Shown here piece by piece: positions 1-8,133 of a stretch of DNA of 27,259 nt; within the stretch, counting starts at the first letter, position 1, and every line of letters begins with the position of its first letter. This DNA comes from Mesostigma viride (taxonomy: Eukaryota > Streptophyta > Mesostigmatophyceae > Mesostigmatales > Mesostigmataceae). A model generated the notes under the pieces. The model ran no database searches. It saw only the letters and a list, made by a program, of their open reading frames with translations, and was not told where the DNA came from. The translations under genes were made by a program, and so were the position numbers. The stretch spans positions 1-27,259 of the forward strand of contig RPFO01000734.1 of the NCBI GenBank assembly GCA_009746045.1, written 5' to 3'.

Positions 1-499
1 AGTAACTTAATTTTCTCCAACAATTCGAGCATTTTTTTCTGCTTTCTGCGAGCCAGATAGTTATCACGTTTCGGTCTAAAAAGCAGTCGCCATGGCCACT
101 TCCGCAAGGGGTGCGCGTACCGTGCACCCCTTTACACGGTAGCGAGGTGCCGCGGAATTTTTTTTGGCGCGGAAAATTATTCGCCGCGCCGAGTCCCCTT
201 AATAACCCTCAACCCATAATTGCTCCATATTAGTTGCCATCCGTTCTTCCATTGGTGTTGTTAGCGCGCAAAAAACATATACCGCATGCATGGACGCACC
301 TCGATCTAGGAGGGTGCCCTGTGCTGGTTGTCTACTTGATGGTGCCAGCTCATTAGCGCGTATAGCCAGGCCGGCCCTCGGCTCGATATCTATTCTTATC
401 TCACTTCATGTGAGTACTCATGCGTGTCATGCACATGGCATGCCACGGAGTACATGTACTATTCTAATCTCATTAGAATAATAACTACACGAAAGTTAC
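1..499. other. Left flank, no gene recognised
   Basis: No convincing coding sequence is seen. The only ATG-started frame (290-481) has no recognisable composition or motif. The stretch holds a perfect 12-bp palindrome at 449-460 and, next to it, a perfect 8-bp inverted repeat with a 3-nt spacer at 461-479. Both lie within about 50 bp of the retrotransposon that starts at 500. Read as intergenic DNA or unrecognised repeat. Confidence 0.5.
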
Positions 500-636
500 T
501 TCTATTAACCGTGGAACTCCAGGGTAACCAGACTCTTTATTAAAACAATGAGTGGAGCACATACAAAAGGCAGGCCACATCCCGGCCGCCGATGCTCATG
601 GGAACACTTATTGCTTGGCAAAGGCTAGCCTTACCC
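500..636 (-). repeat. Split direct repeat B2 (element 3' end)
   Basis: Terminal copy of the 137-bp B repeat. Its outer edge, TTCTATTAACC read on the plus strand, is the last sequence shared with B1 and sets the element boundary at 500. Confidence 0.88.
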
Positions 637-661
637 CCAAACACGCAGGGAGGGTGGGCGG

Positions 662-1093
662 GAAAAGAAAAGAGGCCGACCTTAGCTAGGTGGGTTTGTT
701 TTTGTCCTTTTTTGCGTGTCATGCGGCCTTGGCCCGGACGGCATTTTTTCGCCACGCAAATGTTGCGTCTGAACAAATGACGCAATGTGGCGTTCTAATT
801 GCCGGCAGCTTACGTAAGGCTGCCGGGGCTATTAGGTCACATATTGCGTGAGAGAAAGAATCTAGATCTAGTTAATCACTACGCCATGAGCCAAGAAACC
901 TAGACAGTGGCAGGTTTATATCTCAACGTAGCTCCTGCCACCTGGCCAAGAAAAACTGGCCAAAGCTTTGGCCACGACTGATCCGGATCAGGCCGCACCG
1001 GCCTCAAAAGGTATGTCACGTGAACCCAATAACCTAGCTATAGCGGCTACCCTTCCATCTCACTATAAAGAAACTATGTTCAGAGAACCACGA
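662..1093 (-). repeat. Split direct repeat A2 (inside the 3' repeat block)
   Basis: Second copy of the A repeat, lying between B1 (1094-1230) and B2 (500-636). A 25-bp spacer (637-661) separates it from B2. The inverted repeat at 802-826 (8-bp arms around TTACGTAAG) is kept in both copies. Confidence 0.9.
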
Positions 1094-1230
1094 TTCTATT
1101 AACCGTGGAACTCCAGGGTAACCAGACTCTTTATTAAAACAATGAGTGGAGCACATACAAAAGGCAGGCCACATCCCGGCCGCCGATGCTCATGGGAACA
1201 CTTATTGCTTGGCAAAGGCTAGCCTTACCC
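1094..1230 (-). repeat. Split direct repeat B1
   Basis: This 137-bp sequence is repeated at 500-636 with a constant offset of 594 and no difference seen. It directly abuts A2, as expected of the B1-A2-B2 block. The recombinase ORF ends about 70 bp away, at 1303. Confidence 0.9.
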
Positions 1231-1302
1231 TTATATCCCTCCCTGGCGATCCATGCCAGGGGCAAAGAACCTAGCATAATGACAGAGAAATGAACAACCA
1301 AA

Positions 1303-3270
1303 TTAGGTGGAGGGCAATTTCAAAATAGCCCGCCAGGCCCGAGGGGGGCAGGCGGCCATGGCCCGAAGAATAACCTCAGGCAGCTGCACCTCCAAACTGC
1401 GGTGCAAGCCCACATAATGGGCAACCGTGGAGCTGCTAAGCCAGCGCCCCCGGCCCTGGATGTCCCCCATGCTGCGACCCGCGAGGAAATCGTGAGTGGC
1501 ACCTCCATGCCGCAGCCCGTGAATGGTGAAAATCTGGGCGACCCCCAAGGCCTGACTCGCAGCCTGCCAAATGCGCCGGAATTGCGGGTAGGTGAAAGGG
1601 AACACGGCCTCCCAAGCGTGCTTACCCGCGATGCAGTGACGGAGGATGGTTTCAGACATCACATCTTCTACCACCACTGACTGAGTCTTGCCCTTAGAGG
1701 TCTTGGTAGACCTCAGCAGTAGGGCGCCCCGTTGAGCCGGCCCAAGCCGAACGTCAGGCTGGAGGCGCACATGGCCAACACGGAGGTTCAGCGCCTCCGA
1801 GATTCGCAGGTAATGGCGGAACACGATGACAACCAGCAGGCCCGCAAGGCGCTGACCTTGCATGACCATCGTGCTGGCAAGTGCAAACGCCGCCTCCCAT
1901 GGAATGGGAGGAGGGGCACGGGGGGGCACAAGTGTTTTCCACCCAGCGAGGACGCCACGGGCCAAGTCCCACCGCTTCACCATACCGGGATAATAAAGTT
2001 GCAACCCCATCAAGGCATTGACACACACTTGGCGGCTGTACCCCCGAAAATGAGCCCAGGCGACATACGCACAAAATGTCTCCTCAAGGGTGTCAGCTCG
2101 TGACGATGACCCGTCCGCCCGCCCACCAGCCTCCCACCAAGTCAAGAGGGAATCAAGACCACGACGGTAGGCCAGCAAAGTAGCCGGCTTTACTTTCCCC
2201 TCTAGCAATGGAAGGTAGCTAACAGGTGCAGGGGGCCCCGGGTTAGGATGGATGCCTTCCGCGGTCAGGTCGCGCACCCAGCCTGCCAAGAAAGTCGCCA
2301 TGGATTGGCCGCGAGAAACGCCATCGGCTGGTTGAAGTGCACTCGGCGTCCACACCCACTGGGAACGACTCCCCGTGGCGAGGGTCAGCGCGCACAAGCG
2401 GCGGCACTGCTTGTTGAGCTTGTGGGATGAGGACCGCCCCTTAGCCAAGCAGCCCAACGCCGCGGTGGAGTCCACCAACCTCACCACCCGCTTGCCTCGG
2501 TTTGCCAAGCTGCGCGCACTCCTCTCCACGCCCTTCACTGCAGCCCGCACCTCCTTCTCGTTGATGTGCATCCCCGGATCCCGCCAACGACTCCGGACCC
2601 CAACCCGCCATTGCTGGCTAGTGATTGCTTGTTGCGCCCGCGCGCTCAGTGGCCTAGGGCCAGCGTAGGCCACCTCACTTGGTATGAGCAAAGTCGGGTA
2701 CCCCCGCACCTCTCGTGCCCTCGCCAGCTCCGTCACATCGCCCGGCTCCATGGTTGCGTACACGACACCTTGCCCGTAGGTGGACGCGTCAGATGCAACC
2801 ACCTCACGGGCCAAAGGTGCGCTTCGGTCAACCCTTAGCATGGGAGCCAAGGCCAGGGCACACTCTAACTCCTCCCGCACCCCGGCCCACAGCACCCAGG
2901 ATCGCTGCCCCCACCCTTGCAGGCTGATGAATTTGAAACATTGCTGCCAAATGGACAAGCAGCTGCGGCTTAACATCTGCAGCCACAACCACCGCCCCAA
3001 GACGGCAGCCAGCCCCTCGGCCGTAGCTCGGCCTCGAGTGAGTATAGCCTGCGTGTGGGCGATCACAAGGTTGAGCTGCTTGACCGTTGGTTCCAGCACG
3101 CCGTTCCGTCGGTGCACCACCCCTAGGGCTTCTAGCTCGTCCCCTTCCAGGCTCGCCATCTTAGTCTTCTCCTTAGACGGCACAAGGTTGTTAGGGAGGT
3201 AGCCTTCCTCAATAGCGCGCGTGATGAGCTGGTTCACCGCCTCGCAGGTCCGCCCGTTGCTGGCCACCAA
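1303..3270 (-). CDS. DIRS pol C-terminal part: RT thumb, RNase H and tyrosine recombinase
   Basis: A 655-codon frame directly continues the RT motif HHIDD upstream of its first listed codon, so 3270 is not a true start. RNase H follows, with ASDASTYGQGVV (D161), INEKEVRAAVKG (E238-240), VDSTAALG (D267) and WTPSALQPADGVSRG. A link at residues 331-350 carries GIHPNPGPP. Residues about 350-640 form a tyrosine recombinase: R489 in HYLRISEALNL, a lysine-rich TKTSKGKT, H584 and R587 in HGLRHGGAT, W610 in GRGRW (as in Cre, instead of His) and the nucleophile Y619 in VAHYV. RNase H removes template RNA, and the recombinase would insert the circular DNA copy. All key residues are present, so this part looks functional. 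Confidence 0.92.
   Translation of the reverse strand: MVASNGRTCEAVNQLITRAIEEGYLPNNLVPSKEKTKMASLEGDELEALGVVHRRNGVLEPTVKQLNLVIAHTQAILTRGRATAEGLAAVLGRWLWLQMLSRSCLSIWQQCFKFISLQGWGQRSWVLWAGVREELECALALAPMLRVDRSAPLAREVVASDASTYGQGVVYATMEPGDVTELARAREVRGYPTLLIPSEVAYAGPRPLSARAQQAITSQQWRVGVRSRWRDPGMHINEKEVRAAVKGVERSARSLANRGKRVVRLVDSTAALGCLAKGRSSSHKLNKQCRRLCALTLATGSRSQWVWTPSALQPADGVSRGQSMATFLAGWVRDLTAEGIHPNPGPPAPVSYLPLLEGKVKPATLLAYRRGLDSLLTWWEAGGRADGSSSRADTLEETFCAYVAWAHFRGYSRQVCVNALMGLQLYYPGMVKRWDLARGVLAGWKTLVPPRAPPPIPWEAAFALASTMVMQGQRLAGLLVVIVFRHYLRISEALNLRVGHVRLQPDVRLGPAQRGALLLRSTKTSKGKTQSVVVEDVMSETILRHCIAGKHAWEAVFPFTYPQFRRIWQAASQALGVAQIFTIHGLRHGGATHDFLAGRSMGDIQGRGRWLSSSTVAHYVGLHRSLEVQLPEVILRAMAACPPRAWRAILKLPST
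2232..2262 (-). other. 2A-like NPGP motif between RNase H and recombinase
   Basis: Residues 337-346 of the frame read TAEGIHPNPG followed by PP. The NPG/P core is that of 2A ribosome-skipping peptides (consensus D-V/I-E-x-NPGP). DIHPNPGP-type variants are known from other retroelements; here the first Asp is Gly. It sits exactly at the domain boundary, where co-translational separation would free the recombinase. Activity cannot be judged from sequence. Confidence 0.5.
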
Positions 3271-4291
3271 GTCATCAATGTGATGGACAGCATGGGGGCA
3301 GGGGGGTTTTCCAGGTCAATCTGAAGCTCCCCGGCGCGCTCCTCCTTGTACTCGATGGCCAAGCGCAGTGGCTGGCCACACTCGTCGCGCACCAAGGTGA
3401 GCTCACCTGCGCTTGAGAGGTAGTTGACCTGGCGCCTCGGATCCAGGGCACCGGTCATGTAGAGCACCATCTCATGGATGGCCTCCCCCAGCGCCACCGC
3501 ATGGGAATGTCCCATGGCCAGCACCTTGAGCACGGGCCACACCTTCCGCCTGGGCCCTGCCAGACCTACGCTAGTCGACCACACACTAGGAAGCCCTTGG
3601 TAGTCCCACCATGCACCACTCGGGCACCTCGATGGAATAGTAGTATGACACGAGGTCGCTCTTGGCGCAGTAGCACCAGCCTTTGATGTAGACCTCCACG
3701 AGGATGCCCAGGTGGGGTAGCAGGATCTTGGGGGGTCCACCCACAGCAGGTTGCCCAGCTTCCTGTTGACGATGAACCGAAGCTCACCCACCCCCTTGGC
3801 CACTCCAAAGCAGCCATCCACCCACTTGGGCCGCCTCTCCCGGAACGCCACCATGCCCACGCCCGCTGCCCGGCTCATGAGCTTGCCCCATTCAGCCATA
3901 TGGAGCATCCCCGGCTGGGCTTGGGCACATTCCAATACTTTGCGCTCGCCACGACCGCTGGCTTGATGCAGTTCTCTTCGCTGGCATATATCTCCCGCCA
4001 GCTCGGCCGCATAGCCAACAGGTCGAGCAGCCGTGCCTTCCCCGCCACCTCCGCCTTTGGTAGACTCACCGCGTCCGCGCGCAGTTGTTCATACTTATTC
4101 TGCTTCCCATATATTGCATCAGCACCTTCTTGCTCCTGGCCTGTCGCAACGCCCCCTACGCGGCGACTGTGCCAGGTGCAGTGCCTCTTGACCCTCGCAA
4201 GGGCCTCCTCCCTCCCCTTAGAGCACGCCCCGGCCTCTAGGGTTAGGAGGAGGGTCTTGCCCCCCTCCCCACAGCCAATTAAGCCAACGCA
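3271..4291 (-). pseudogene. Reverse transcriptase part of DIRS pol (multiple frame breaks)
   Basis: The N-terminal part of pol copies element RNA into DNA. A frame opens after a TAG at 4292-4294 and runs through YEQLRADAVSLPKAEVAG and KYWNVPKPSRG. It shifts at C run 3909-3912 into the frame with FGVAKGVGELRFIVNRKLGN, which resembles the RT region of DIRS elements. It shifts again at G run 3730-3735 into DPPKILLPHLGILVEVYIKG and SDLVSYYYSIEVPEW (motif A region). A net shift around 3560-3600 leads to VLKVLAMGHSHAV, and one more near 3294-3306 leads to the catalytic HHIDD at 3271-3285. Five blocks in the right order make RT firm. The frame as given cannot be translated through. Confidence 0.8.
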
Positions 4292-4432
4292 CTACCTTGC
4301 ATTGCAGTGTGTACTCGCGGTGGCGGCGCGTGGCACGCTGTCGCCGGCGTGCCGATCTCACCCTGCCCCACGCGGTGTACGCTGGCCTAAGTGGGTATGG
4401 CAGCGGGAAAAGGGAGCGGTCCCGCTGGGATT

Positions 4433-5489
4433 CTATTTCCCTACTTGTTGAGCCTTGCTGAGCTTGTCCAAGAGGATGGCAGTTTGGAGAGCTGCCTTGA
4501 CAGCCGGGGTGGCTGACAGTGCAGCCTCCTCCCCCAATGGCAGGAGGTGGCTGGCCACCTTCCACCCCCCCCTCCTTGCCCCTCCACCTGCAGCAAGGCC
4601 GCCACCACCCTCATTAGGTACTCCATGCCCACAAGCTCCCCGGCTGCTGAGCCCAGCTCCTTGAGAAGGGTGTCCATGGCCAATGCAATGTTCATGACAA
4701 TTTTCCTGTTCTCCATGTAATTCCGCCAATTTCCAGGCTTTACCGTCATGACCCACGACCGGATTCCCATCCCATTGTCGCTGGCGTCCTCCAACACCCC
4801 CGGCAGCACCCGCTCCGAAACCCGATATTTCACGCTCTTGGCTCGGCTTGGCAGCGCCACCCCTTTCGAGGCCTTGAAGTGGCTTCCCGCCCCCTCCATT
4901 CCTCCCAGCGCTGCCTTCAAACCTTGCATGAATTTCTCGGCTGCGACCTCCCCTCCTCGTCCTCCTCGTCGTCCTGATTTTCGGTTTCCGGAGGTGCCCC
5001 AACGAATGTCGCCAACCTCGCCCTCATTTCCTTTCCGACAGCCCCCCCACCTGCCGAAACCTTGGCCGCGCCTTTCGGCTTGGCCATTTTTCGCTGCGCA
5101 GGTGTCGTTGGTGGCAGCGCCTGATCCTCCTCCTCGTCCGCCGCGAGATCTGCCACGGCCAGCAGTTTTGCCACCAACGTTCCGTTTGGGTCACGTGCGT
5201 CCAACACGTCGCCAACATCAACGTGATCGGCCAGCAACTGCACGACAGACTTCAGCTGGCTCGAGCTCCACGAGCTGGCGTCCGTCACCCAGTCCTCGGC
5301 ACCGAAGACCTGCTCGACTGCCCCCACCGCCTCTGTGGGGCTGATGCACTTGGCGAGCAGAGTGGCGAGCTGCTTCTTTTTGGCGCTGAAGGCGACTGGC
5401 GCGTGACTGGCGGCAGCAGCCCGCGGTGTGGGCGTCCCGTCCTCCCCGCGCGCTGCCTGCCTTGCTGTAGCCTTGCGCCCCTTCGGCAT
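4433..5489 (-). pseudogene. DIRS-element gag-like ORF (two frame breaks)
   Basis: This is the first ORF of the minus-strand element, starting MPKGRKATAR, and it probably encodes a structural Gag-like protein. The first 190-codon frame (5489 to 4917) has a basic N terminus, a helical middle and an acidic DDEEDEE stretch. At C run 4950-4953 the frame appears to shift by one missing base into the frame with FMQGLKAALGGMEG. At the 8-C run 4565-4572 it shifts again and ends in helix-like KAALQTAILLDKLSKAQQ before a TAG at 4433. No zinc knuckle is visible. The assignment rests on position and composition, since such Gag proteins are poorly conserved. Both breaks look like homopolymer undercalls. 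Confidence 0.6.
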
Positions 5490-5576
5490 CGCTGCTCAGG
5501 GCCAAAAATGGCTCCGACAGTTAAGGTTCGTCAAACCAGAGGTTCGTTTCCCCTGCCTTGCTGTCGCCGCTCTTGT

Positions 5577-6007
5577 GAAAAGAAAAGAGGCCGACCTTAG
5601 CTAGGTGGGTTTCTTTTTGTCCTTTTTGCGTGTCATGCGGCCTTGGCCCGGACGGCATTTTTTAGCCACGCAAATGTTGCGTCTGAACAAATGACGCAAT
5701 GTGGCGTTCTAATTGCCGGCAGCTTACGTAAGGCTGCCGGGGCTATTAGGTCACATATTGCGTGAGAGAAAGAATCTAGATCTAGTTAATCACTACGCCA
5801 TGAGCCAAGAAACCTAGACAGTGGCAGGTTTATATCTCAACGTAGCTCCTGCCACCTGGCCAAGAAAAACTGGCCAAAGCTTTGGCCACGACTGATCCGG
5901 ATCAGGCCGCACCGGCCTCAAAAGGTATGTCACGTGAACCCAATAACCTAGCTATAGCGGCTACCCTTCCATCTCACTATAAAGAAACTATGTTCAGAGA
6001 ACCACGA
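5577..6007 (-). repeat. Split direct repeat A1 (element 5' end)
   Basis: This copy matches 662-1093 except for one T-run length change and two substitutions near the GTTT/TTTTT tract. It forms the 5' terminus of the minus-strand element and presumably holds its promoter. It includes an inverted repeat CCGGCAGC...GCTGCCGG around a TTACGTAA core. Confidence 0.9.
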
Positions 6008-6105
6008 AAATCAAATCACTTGATGTACATGTACATACAGCACGCTGTATATCTAGTCCAACGTATGACAGATAGAGTAAAAGTACTTCTGACGGTTACA
6101 CACAG

Positions 6106-6121
6106 AAAAAAAAAAAAAAAA
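6106..6121 (+). repeat. A16 homopolymer
   Basis: Sixteen consecutive A are followed by CGAAACGAAAAC. No direct repeats bracketing a retroposed copy were found. Confidence 0.9.
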
Positions 6122-6393
6122 CGAAACGAAAACTCAGCTTAGCTCAAGGTCAGTTTGGACTAGGGCCTGGGCGTAGAGTTGGTAGCCAGGCACGAAATGG
6201 CTGACGCGAAACGGCTTGCTGAACGACATGGCTGACGGCGGAGCTCAGCACTTTCGCGCCTGAGCCCTAAATTCAGTGAGATCACTTGCATTTGATGCGT
6301 CTTTTTAAGACGTGACCCGCCAGTATAATCGGTTACCGCTGAAGCGCACTGTCGAACAAGTTACGCACGTGACACGATTCCGGCAGGCTATGA

Positions 6394-6735
6394 CGACCCC
6401 AAAAGCTAGCTAAACATGCACGTTCTGGAAGAGGAGCTTTCCAGCTAGCTCCCAGCCCAACCCACTCGCCCTTCAAGCTCTCGCTCATCTGCCCAGACTA
6501 CCCGCCCACCCATCGCCAAGCGCCTCACCCCGCGGAGCCCAAGAAACCTTGCCAGGAAAACAAATGGAGTCGCTTTAATGACCCTGGCAATGAGCGCTTT
6601 TCCTTCTTCGACTGGCAATGTCTGTCACTAGGGGGCACAATGTGCCCAGGTCATCAAGTACCTAGCACAGGAACACCCGATTGTTACGAGGCGCTCACGG
6701 GAATGATCGATCTCGACTACGACGACACTTGGTAG
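6394..6735 (+). CDS. Possible coding segment, product unknown
   Basis: A 113-codon stop-to-stop frame without an early ATG reads protein-like in its second half, for example KWSRFNDPGNERFSFFDWQC and YEALTGMIDLDYDDTW before a TAG. A neighbouring frame, about 6724-6828, reads LVDLEWPALHLSIENATTPD. It could be an exon or a gene broken by missing bases, like others in this window. No family is recognised. The call rests only on composition and is weak. Confidence 0.25.
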   Translation, partial: RPQKLAKHARSGRGAFQLAPSPTHSPFKLSLICPDYPPTHRQAPHPAEPKKPCQENKWSRFNDPGNERFSFFDWQCLSLGGTMCPGHQVPSTGTPDCYEALTGMIDLDYDDTW

Positions 6736-6830
6736 ACTTGGAGTGGCCGGCTCTTCATCTGTCGATCGAAAATGCAACAACGCCTGATTATCCTGACCAG
6801 CTTCCTGCAGCTCATTCCTTCAGCAATTAA

Positions 6831-6977
6831 CCCGCCCTCATCGCTGCGCTCCGCAACCCCGCCCCCGCGTGCCTACAGCCACACCGGCACCCTCCCTCTG
6901 CAAGGAGGACACCCGCATGTGCAGTGCTGGAGGAGCACGAGATCTGGTCGGCAAGCGGAGACGCGGACATCGCTGAC
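6831..6977 (+). pseudogene. Coding-like segment interrupted by LTR element 1 (left part)
   Basis: The frame ending LEEHEIWSASGDADIAD runs without a stop from 6831 to the insertion point. If the element and one CTGAC copy are removed, it continues in frame at 15478 with HDAQQVDRRPGSLDNAENK. The joined frame stays open for roughly another 50 codons of plausible protein sequence. The product is not recognised. It may belong to the same gene as the segment at 6394-6735. Confidence 0.3.
6973..6977. repeat. Target-site duplication CTGAC, left copy
   Basis: CTGAC immediately precedes the 5' LTR and is repeated immediately after the 3' LTR at 15473-15477. A 5-bp duplication is usual for copia-type integrases. 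Confidence 0.9.
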
Positions 6978-7434
6978 AGTTAGATGAGATGCTTAGGCTG
7001 ACACACGGATTTCCGGCCTGCGCGCCGCGTATTGCCTACCGCGGCTGAGCGGGACACCTCAGTACAGTACGGCAGGGTGTACGGTACTGAGGTGTCATGT
7101 GGACCGATGTGCGGTTAGTGCCAGACTGTGCCTAGACTCTAGCTCGACCCGCCAGACCCGGGTTATCCGGTTCTGGACGGGCCGAGTGTAGTTGATGCTA
7201 GTGACGTGGTCGCATGGCATTGCAGTGTACAGTTGTCCACTGGTGAGGTGCTGCAGGTAGCACCGCCATAGGCATATAGGCGTAGCACTGGGGAGTGCCG
7301 CAGCACCCGAGTTTGCCCAGACGTTCCATTCTGAGCCCTCAGCTTCCATTGCTCTCTCATTGTATTATTGTAATACAATCATCATTCGCTTTCAGCTTCA
7401 GCAGTTGTTCGTCGTCCCTAGTCTCCATCCAACT
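6978..7434 (+). repeat. 5' LTR of element 1
   Basis: The ends are AGTT...AACT, exact 4-bp inverted repeats, not TG...CA. The boundary is fixed by loss of similarity to the 3' LTR and by the adjoining CTGAC duplication. The LTR holds a 13-bp inverted repeat at 7053-7065/7084-7096, the GCAGGT-loop hairpin at 7247-7264, and a 7-bp hairpin TGTATTA/TAATACA near 7361-7377. No clear TATA box was seen; ATATAGG at 7273 is only a weak candidate. Confidence 0.95.
7247..7264 (+). other. GCAGGT-loop hairpin in the LTR of element 1
   Basis: GGTGCT and AGCACC pair around the loop GCAGGT. The same hairpin is in the 3' LTR at 15284-15301. It is one of at least nine such hairpins in this element, all with the loop on the sense strand. 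Confidence 0.7.
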
Positions 7435-7452
7435 TGGACTGAAAAGTTCGAT
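7435..7452 (+). promoter_or_regulatory. Candidate primer-binding site of element 1
   Basis: The internal region begins directly after the LTR with TGGACTGAAAAG. TGG matches the CCA end of a tRNA, as in most LTR elements. Which tRNA would prime is not known from the sequence. Confidence 0.45.
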
Positions 7453-7475
7453 ATTTTTTTTACAAGCAAAAAAAT

Positions 7476-8120
7476 ATGGCTTCCAACAACGGCAACAACG
7501 GCAACAACAACAAGGGGAAGGCGCCTGCCAGGCGCACCTCACCCCGACTTTCGCCGGAGGGCACGCCCTCCACCAACGATGCGAGGGTGACGCCCAACGT
7601 CACCTTCCGCACGGTGGTCGCCGACCACCCCAGGCGTCGGACCCCGCAGGTGGGGCCCGGCGCCCGGGGGATGGCGAGCGGTCGTCCGTTTGCCACTGGC
7701 GGTTCGTCCGCCATGGCACCTGGGGGGCAGGTCCCCCGGGCACGTAATTCCCCCGTCGCAGGTGACGGGGGTCGTGAGCGGAGTGATTCCTCGGAGGAGG
7801 ATGGGGAGGTGCAGCCTGCGAGGTCACGGCCTTCGCTCGAGATTTCGACACAGACGCCTGCGACGTCTGGTAATCTTTCCGTGGGCCGACAGATGGCCAT
7901 CATGGACATTGACCGGTATGGGGAACATGTTCCGCCCCTGTCGCGTTCGGGCGCGTACCCCATTTCTCCCCATTGGGGAGGACGACATCCCAGCGTTCAT
8001 TTCGGTGAACGGCTGGATCATTCGCAACGTTTTCAGTTGCGGCAGATGAGCATCCATGCGATAGAGGTTCATCGGACGCAAACGATGATCGAGAATCGTT
8101 TGAGGATGCAGTTCCCCTGA
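7476..8120 (+). CDS. Element 1 N-terminal gag region, first frame
   Basis: The ATG at 7476 is the first in the internal region after the primer-binding site and opens a 214-codon frame. It starts with an Asn/Gly-rich stretch (MASNNGNNGNNNKGK), then Pro/Arg-rich low complexity, an acidic patch SDSSEEDGEV and a helical end. It has no recognised domain. The TGA at 8118 follows a CCCC run (8114-8117), and a TTT run lies at 8133-8135. One missing base at each would join this frame to the one at 8134. The DNA is crowded with short perfect inverted repeats, several with a GCAGGT loop, which probably shapes the codon content. It is likely the N terminus of a long Gag, though a separate protein is possible. 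Confidence 0.5.
   Translation: MASNNGNNGNNNKGKAPARRTSPRLSPEGTPSTNDARVTPNVTFRTVVADHPRRRTPQVGPGARGMASGRPFATGGSSAMAPGGQVPRARNSPVAGDGGRERSDSSEEDGEVQPARSRPSLEISTQTPATSGNLSVGRQMAIMDIDRYGEHVPPLSRSGAYPISPHWGGRHPSVHFGERLDHSQRFQLRQMSIHAIEVHRTQTMIENRLRMQFP
7638..7771 (+). other. Cluster of three GCAGGT-loop hairpins in 5' gag
   Basis: At 7638-7659, CGGACCCC pairs with GGGGCCCG (one mismatch). At 7719-7740, CCTGGGGG pairs with CCCCCGGG (one G-T pair). At 7750-7771, CCCCCGTC pairs with GACGGGGG perfectly. Each encloses exactly GCAGGT. Other perfect hairpins with different loops stand nearby, at 7521-7535, 7586-7604 and 7613-7629. Confidence 0.75.
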
Positions 8121-8133
8121 TTCAGGTGGCAGT

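Larger units (their letters stand above)
500..6007 (-). mobile_element. DIRS-type tyrosine-recombinase retrotransposon (split direct repeats)
   Basis: The element reads on the minus strand. A 431-432-bp repeat occurs at 5577-6007 (A1) and 662-1093 (A2). A 137-bp repeat occurs at 1094-1230 (B1) and 500-636 (B2). In element orientation the order is A1, gag, RT-RNase H-recombinase, B1-A2-B2. This split-direct-repeat layout is known from PAT, Ngaro and Kangaroo-like elements, which integrate through a circular intermediate with a tyrosine recombinase and make no target duplication; none is seen here. The repeats differ by only about three changes, so the insertion looks young. The ORFs carry several frame breaks, nearly all explicable as one missing base in a homopolymer. 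Family placement is confident; the exact clade is not determined. Confidence 0.9.
6008..6972. other. Interval between the DIRS element and LTR element 1
   Basis: This is the flank between two insertions. A 14-bp palindrome (6023-6036) and a 7-bp hairpin (6036-6050) lie next to the DIRS end. A run of 16 A at 6106-6121 may be the poly(A) tail of an old retroposed copy or simple sequence. From about 6394 onward there are open segments in different frames that may be broken coding sequence (listed separately). No complete gene can be called. Confidence 0.45.

Noticed and set aside
4748-5344. Plus-strand 198-codon Pro/Arg-rich frame over the DIRS gag
   Set aside because: It is antisense to the gag-like ORF, with low-complexity composition typical of a GC-rich shadow frame.
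5882-6142. Plus-strand 86-codon frame across the right end of the DIRS element
   Set aside because: It runs through the terminal repeat into the poly(A) tract with no protein-like features.
7095-7349. Minus-strand 84-codon frame repeated identically at 15132-15386
   Set aside because: The repetition is simply the two LTR copies; there is no start context or domain.
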